From Prostheceraeus crozeri (taxonomy: Eukaryota; Platyhelminthes; Polycladida; Euryleptidae): 64,000 nt of DNA. Position 1 is the stretch's first letter. Each line of letters opens with the position of its first letter. Shown here one piece after another: positions 60,066 through 64,000 of this stretch. Where the stretch lies: the NCBI GenBank assembly GCA_907163375.1, contig CAJQUW010010372.1:136501-200500 (forward strand). Reading direction: 5' to 3'. Below the pieces are notes generated by a model. That model was not told the origin of the DNA and made no database searches. It was given only the letters and a program-made list of their open reading frames with translations. The position numbers and the translations under genes were made by a program.

Positions 60066-62994
60066 GTTAATGTCATTCTCATTTGGAAAAAATATCTATA
60101 GACATTTTTCCTTTCTATTGTTTTAATTCGTCAACATTCCGAGATTTCGAACAACGGCAAGGCTTGGAGTGGAGGTCTTCGAAGACCAAAGGTCACGCGG
60201 ATTTCAGGAGAGAAATCGCGCATGCAAAGACTGAGGAAAGTATCGGTTAATGACGCGTTGCGAAATGCGAGCGAAAAAGATCCAATAAAAGTTGTTCCAC
60301 TGGATTGTAAATATGCAGCAGTGCTCCCATCTTGCATGAAAAGCAAGGTTGGACTTTCTGCATTTTCAAGAAGTTTCCACCAATCAACTGATTCATAAAA
60401 AGATGATACTGATAAAGAGCATAAATAAGTCTGGTGATAAGTCATGAATGTTTATTCTGAAGTAAAACTGAAAACGCAAAGCTATGGCTGCAATTGCACT
60501 TACAAGAAAGCGTTGATTACACAAAGCACAAAATATGCATACATGCAATATGCATACATGCAAAATATAGTTAACCTTCATATACAAAATACATGTGACA
60601 TATATATTTACAAATTTACAGAAAATCTATTCAAACAGTAACTTTTTCTGAGCTAAGATTTTTGTCACATTCACACTCATATCAGTTTTACTTGAGTTCC
60701 AAAGGAGATGTTTGTTCCAGTAATGGTACCATCCAAATAAAGCTAACACTAATCAAGTGATATTCGTAATGGTGCCCATGTCATGAAGGATCCAAATAGC
60801 GAATTAATCTGCGATCTCTCACAGAATAATAATCACTGGATAAAAGACGGCTGATTGAGGTACATTTTTGGGAGTGAAATAGGGGCTTTGAACAAGATGG
60901 ACCGATTTTAAGTAAAATTCGAGCTCATAAGTGTAATTGATAAATAAGGTTACCATCATATTGCATTGAGTGAGTGTAGACTGATGGGAAAATGTCAGAA
61001 TTCGTTATTGCCGTACTAATTTCACAAAGCATCCTATCCATCTGAGAAAGAGTGTGACTACATGAAAAATAAAATACAATTTAATACAAGCATAAAAATT
61101 CCATTACCCACTTTGCGATATAATTCTTATAGAATTGCATTCTACAGGCTTTAATTTTGTGATTCCGAAATTGCTCATTTTCAATTGATTCACACCGAAT
61201 CATTCCGCATGATTTTTATCCGCATGCTATCCAAACATCCCGCACTTTCGATTTCACTAAAATAAAACATTTCCGTAGTACGTTAAAGGCACTAGTCTTT
61301 CTCACCCTAACATGTCACCTAATGAAAGGATGTTGAGAAATGCATTTGCAACGCTTTAAATAGTTCTTGAGATATCGCGATTAGGCCACGGAACAACCGT
61401 GTGCTGCGCATGTAATTCATCTACATTGACCTGAAAAGGTTTAATTAGATGCAATTATTTTACAGGGTGACCGCGCCAATCTCAGTGTCAAACTCCCGGT
61501 TTTTCACGGGAAGAAGTTCCCGGTTGACTTGATGAAATTCCCTGTTTAAACATAAATTTACTTCAATCAAGCATGAGAAATATCAATAGAATCTATGAAT
61601 GAGGTCCTCTTCCATGCATCCTTCCAAGAGATCACATATATGGAGGAATTCATTCATTTTAATACCCCCTTTTCTTATATAAATAATGCAAAACCATCAC
61701 TGAAGTAACTATAACGTTTTTTCTTAACAAAGCTGTAGTAAAAACAACAAAGTGTAACAAACTGTTGAAATAGTAATAAAACTTCTCAGAATGCACCGTC
61801 AAATTAATCAAAAATCCAATCAATCTTACGCATCTAATAAAACAAACAATGGAAAACGAATGAACAATATGAGCCATGATAAATTGATTTCATAATGCTG
61901 CTTTTTGTGCTTGCTATCCTCTTGTATGAGTACATGTGCTCTTTGAGATTGTCTCTCTTGCAATTCTCATTCAGTGAAAACCCGCTCTCTATTTGAGCAT
62001 TTCCGTGACTGAGAATAAGAATTTTTTGAACATCAAAAATTGTCCTTGTAGCCTAGTCAGCATCATCGCCGATGATAGAAGCGAAAAAGGCGTCCGAGCG
62101 ACCACGGGAGAAATCAAAACCTTCCAATTTGCAATTTGAACTCAGTGTCATTTTGGAGCAGGAGGAACAGAGCTCTAGCTCTATCACCTGATTCAGCTGA
62201 AATGCGCTTCAATCTCACCGATTCTTGAACAAAAGAAATCGAACGTTTGCAGCATAAATCAAGCTTGGATTTCTGAAGAGATGGCGAGATGCAGCTAGCA
62301 TCACGAAAGCAGCGAATCCTGACTGCACATTTGCGAAACAAATCGTTAGTAAATTTCACGAAGAAACTTTTGCAGTCGTCATAGAATTTTTCTGCTCCAT
62401 CAGTTGCTACAGGCGACATGACTACTGTCACGCCGAATCAAATATCGGGTTTGCGCTTGCGCATCCGTTCATCTATAACATCACTACTGCAAAGTTTCGA
62501 ATGTGAAGTTGCTTGGACCAATGTTTTCTACTTGAAGAAGGCAATCACTAAATTGCGAATAAGATTTTGTTATCACTCACAGACAGATAATTGGCGAGAC
62601 AGTAGCCGGTAACTGAAATTTTCTCATAAAAGGTTCAACAAGACACAAATTTAAAGAAATGCCATTTTTCCAAAATCAAGTTCTCTCTGAAAGCAGATTC
62701 TACGTGCGAGAAAGAAGCATTGACGGTCAATTTAGTAGATGGATTTTCAATCTATTGATGCATATTAAGAGTAATAATGATTGCTCGTTCGCAAGCTCGC
62801 GAGTTTTCCAACCGATTACGCAGAACTTCACTGGAGATATATATCAAACCCTGTAATTTCGTAGTAAATTGTTCTTCGTGCAGGAGTCTTTAGAAATATA
62901 GCAGAGATGCCGTAGGAATCCATTAATATCCCATACCCTTGGTGACCGTGGAACACTGAGTTAAAAATTTACTGAACTTTTTAATGACACCTAG
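60066..62994. other. AT-rich flank with weak coding hints
   Basis: Reverse-strand frames at 60131-60445 (LLFMQDGSTAAYLQSSGTTF) and 62114-62431 (AEKFYDDCKSFFVKFTNDLF) have some protein-like composition. The second might be a decayed hAT-type transposase piece. At 61463 CAGGGTGACCGCGCC resembles the hAT terminus at 25869 but I see no partner end. Nothing else is recognisable. Confidence 0.3.
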
Positions 62995-63666
62995 CAGACC
63001 TGGAACTGGTCCACCGGCCCGCTCCGGTCCGGTCCCGGTCTGATTTTCGTTGCCCTGGTCCGATCTGTAAATTTATTTTCTGGACCGCTCTAAAATTTCA
63101 GACCGATCTTAAATCAGCTCTAGCACAATTATATAATCAAATATCCTACAAATGATTTTTTTTCATTTATAGTAAGATATTGAAATGTTTAGGACATTAA
63201 AGGACACAAGTCGACAGGCTTTTATTACAAATGCTCAGCTACCTAAGTTTGCCGTCTTATATGACATGCCTCATTACGAAATTTCGAAGAAACAAATGGT
63301 GCTTCCTACAGTGCTTCCTTTCTATGGCGCTTCCTATGAACTTTGTTTTAATTAAGGAATTAAGAATTTGTCTTAATTAAGAATTGGCGCATTAGATTAA
63401 AAACTTCGTTCCTATCAAACTCACTTAAATCAAATTTTGAATGATTTATACGTTTAAATAAGTGTTATTCCAATCGTTTCATAAATCAATAAGCCCTTAA
63501 TCAATTTATAAATTACACCGAATATCACTAGAAGCATCAAATTAGGAAAAATTAAATTTCTGGTCTGAACCGGTCCAGTCAGGTACAGCTTTGATCATTC
63601 CGTTGCGGTCTAGGTTTCGCAAATAACCGGATCGTTCTCCGATTTTTCAGACCAGTTCCAGGTTTG
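62995..63666. mobile_element. hAT-type MITE (672 bp) with CCGGTCC subterminal motifs
   Basis: Inverted ends CA(G/A)ACCTGGAACTGGTC at 62995 and 63666. They are flanked by an 8-bp target duplication with one difference (ACACCTAG at 62987-62994, ACACCGAG at 63667-63674). CCGGTCC/GGTCTG-type motifs crowd both subterminal regions. The AT-rich interior has no transposase. Confidence 0.8.
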
Positions 63667-63674
63667 ACACCGAG

Positions 63675-64000
63675 GGCCCAGTATATGCTACATATTTAAT
63701 AACGTGGTGTCTGTCTCCGATGGCTTTTCAAGTGTTTTGAAGGTTGCATAGTCCATCAGTGGTTCGTTTTACTTGGAGTTTGTTATCAGTCACTTCGTCT
63801 TGAAGGTTTGGATCGTCTTGTAACATCGTGACTCTGCATTCCCCTGAGTTTTCGCGATGTTTCAGCTTTTTTCCATATTCTTGTCCCAATGAGCTTCGAT
63901 TGAGAATCACTCATGATTTGTCATTTCTATCAGTTGTTGTCCACTGCATAATTGGAGTTCCTCGCTTTCTTTTTCTAAGTCGATATCTGTGTAAATCCTA
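63675..64000. other. Right edge, possible exon on the reverse strand
   Basis: A 60-codon reverse frame (63728-63910) reads SSLGQEYGKKLKHRENSGEC then RVTMLQDDPNLQDEVTDNKL. It is hydrophilic and without recognisable motif. It may be part of a repetitive ORF cut by the window edge. Confidence 0.2.

Noticed and set aside
60131-60445. 104-codon reverse frame just right of Polinton 2
   Set aside because: No domain, no splice context and no supporting neighbour; kept only as a weak hint in the flank description.
61463-61560. CAGGGTGACCGCGCC followed by CCCGGTTTTTCACGGG, like a hAT terminus
   Set aside because: No inverted partner end and no target duplication could be found downstream.
1-64000. 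CRISPR arrays, rRNA genes, bacterial-type operons
   Set aside because: No regularly spaced short repeats with unique spacers, no rRNA-like sequence, and gene structure is eukaryotic with spliceosomal introns; the tandem repeats seen are minisatellites within or next to element genes.

Overview
The window is a repeat-rich, AT-rich stretch of an animal (metazoan) genome, most likely an invertebrate. It carries two Polinton/Maverick elements, APE-type and RTE-type LINEs, Penelope-like elements and several hAT-type DNA transposons. I see spliceosomal introns, TATA and CCAAT promoters and AATAAA signals, but no rRNA, no convincing tRNA, no CRISPR array and no convincing complete host gene. I cannot name the species from the sequence.

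Layout: 1-2.5 kb holds a fragment of a widespread metazoan repetitive ORF and non-coding DNA. 2.5-4.3 kb is a hAT-like non-autonomous repeat. About 4.3-24.7 kb is an old, broken Polinton (Polinton 1), flanked by a 247-bp inverted repeat that may be its terminal repeat. Its left half holds cargo genes, a spliced zinc-finger pPolB and two tandem penton-like genes. Its right half holds PC4-like and TBP-like small genes, major and minor capsid genes, retroviral-type integrase, packaging ATPase, RING-like genes and a DEDDh-exonuclease-like gene. About 25.0-31.5 kb is a Russian-doll insertion: an RTE-type LINE is split by a hAT-type element (8-bp target duplication GCTGCCAG), which is itself split by an APE-type LINE (10-bp target duplication TTACTCAAAT). 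Another RTE piece follows to 32.1 kb. 32.1-36.7 kb is non-coding apart from a hAT MITE at 33347-34588.

36687-60059 is a second, unrelated and younger Polinton (Polinton 2). It has long terminal inverted repeats (748 and 890 bp) and a perfect 6-bp target duplication (TTCCCT). Left to right it carries TIR-spanning membrane and coiled-coil genes, penton-like, packaging ATPase, pPolB (reverse strand, split by two Penelope-like insertions), a zinc-finger gene with a coding minisatellite, a fibre-like gene split by a hAT transposon, pVI-like and pX-like minor capsid genes, major capsid, PLA2-like, integrase, adenovirus-type protease, a palindrome-bearing repeat cluster and an unrecognised cargo gene. 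Both Polintons are fossils: genes of every core class are present but many are broken. 60.1-64 kb is AT-rich flank with one more hAT MITE.

The Polinton genes form the usual set for replication (protein-primed PolB), integration, virion assembly (capsid, penton, minor capsid), maturation (protease) and packaging (ATPase). The unusual part is Polinton 1's regulatory cargo: TBP-like, PC4-like, RING-like and exonuclease-like genes, plus repeated 3' modules with a histone-type stem-loop.
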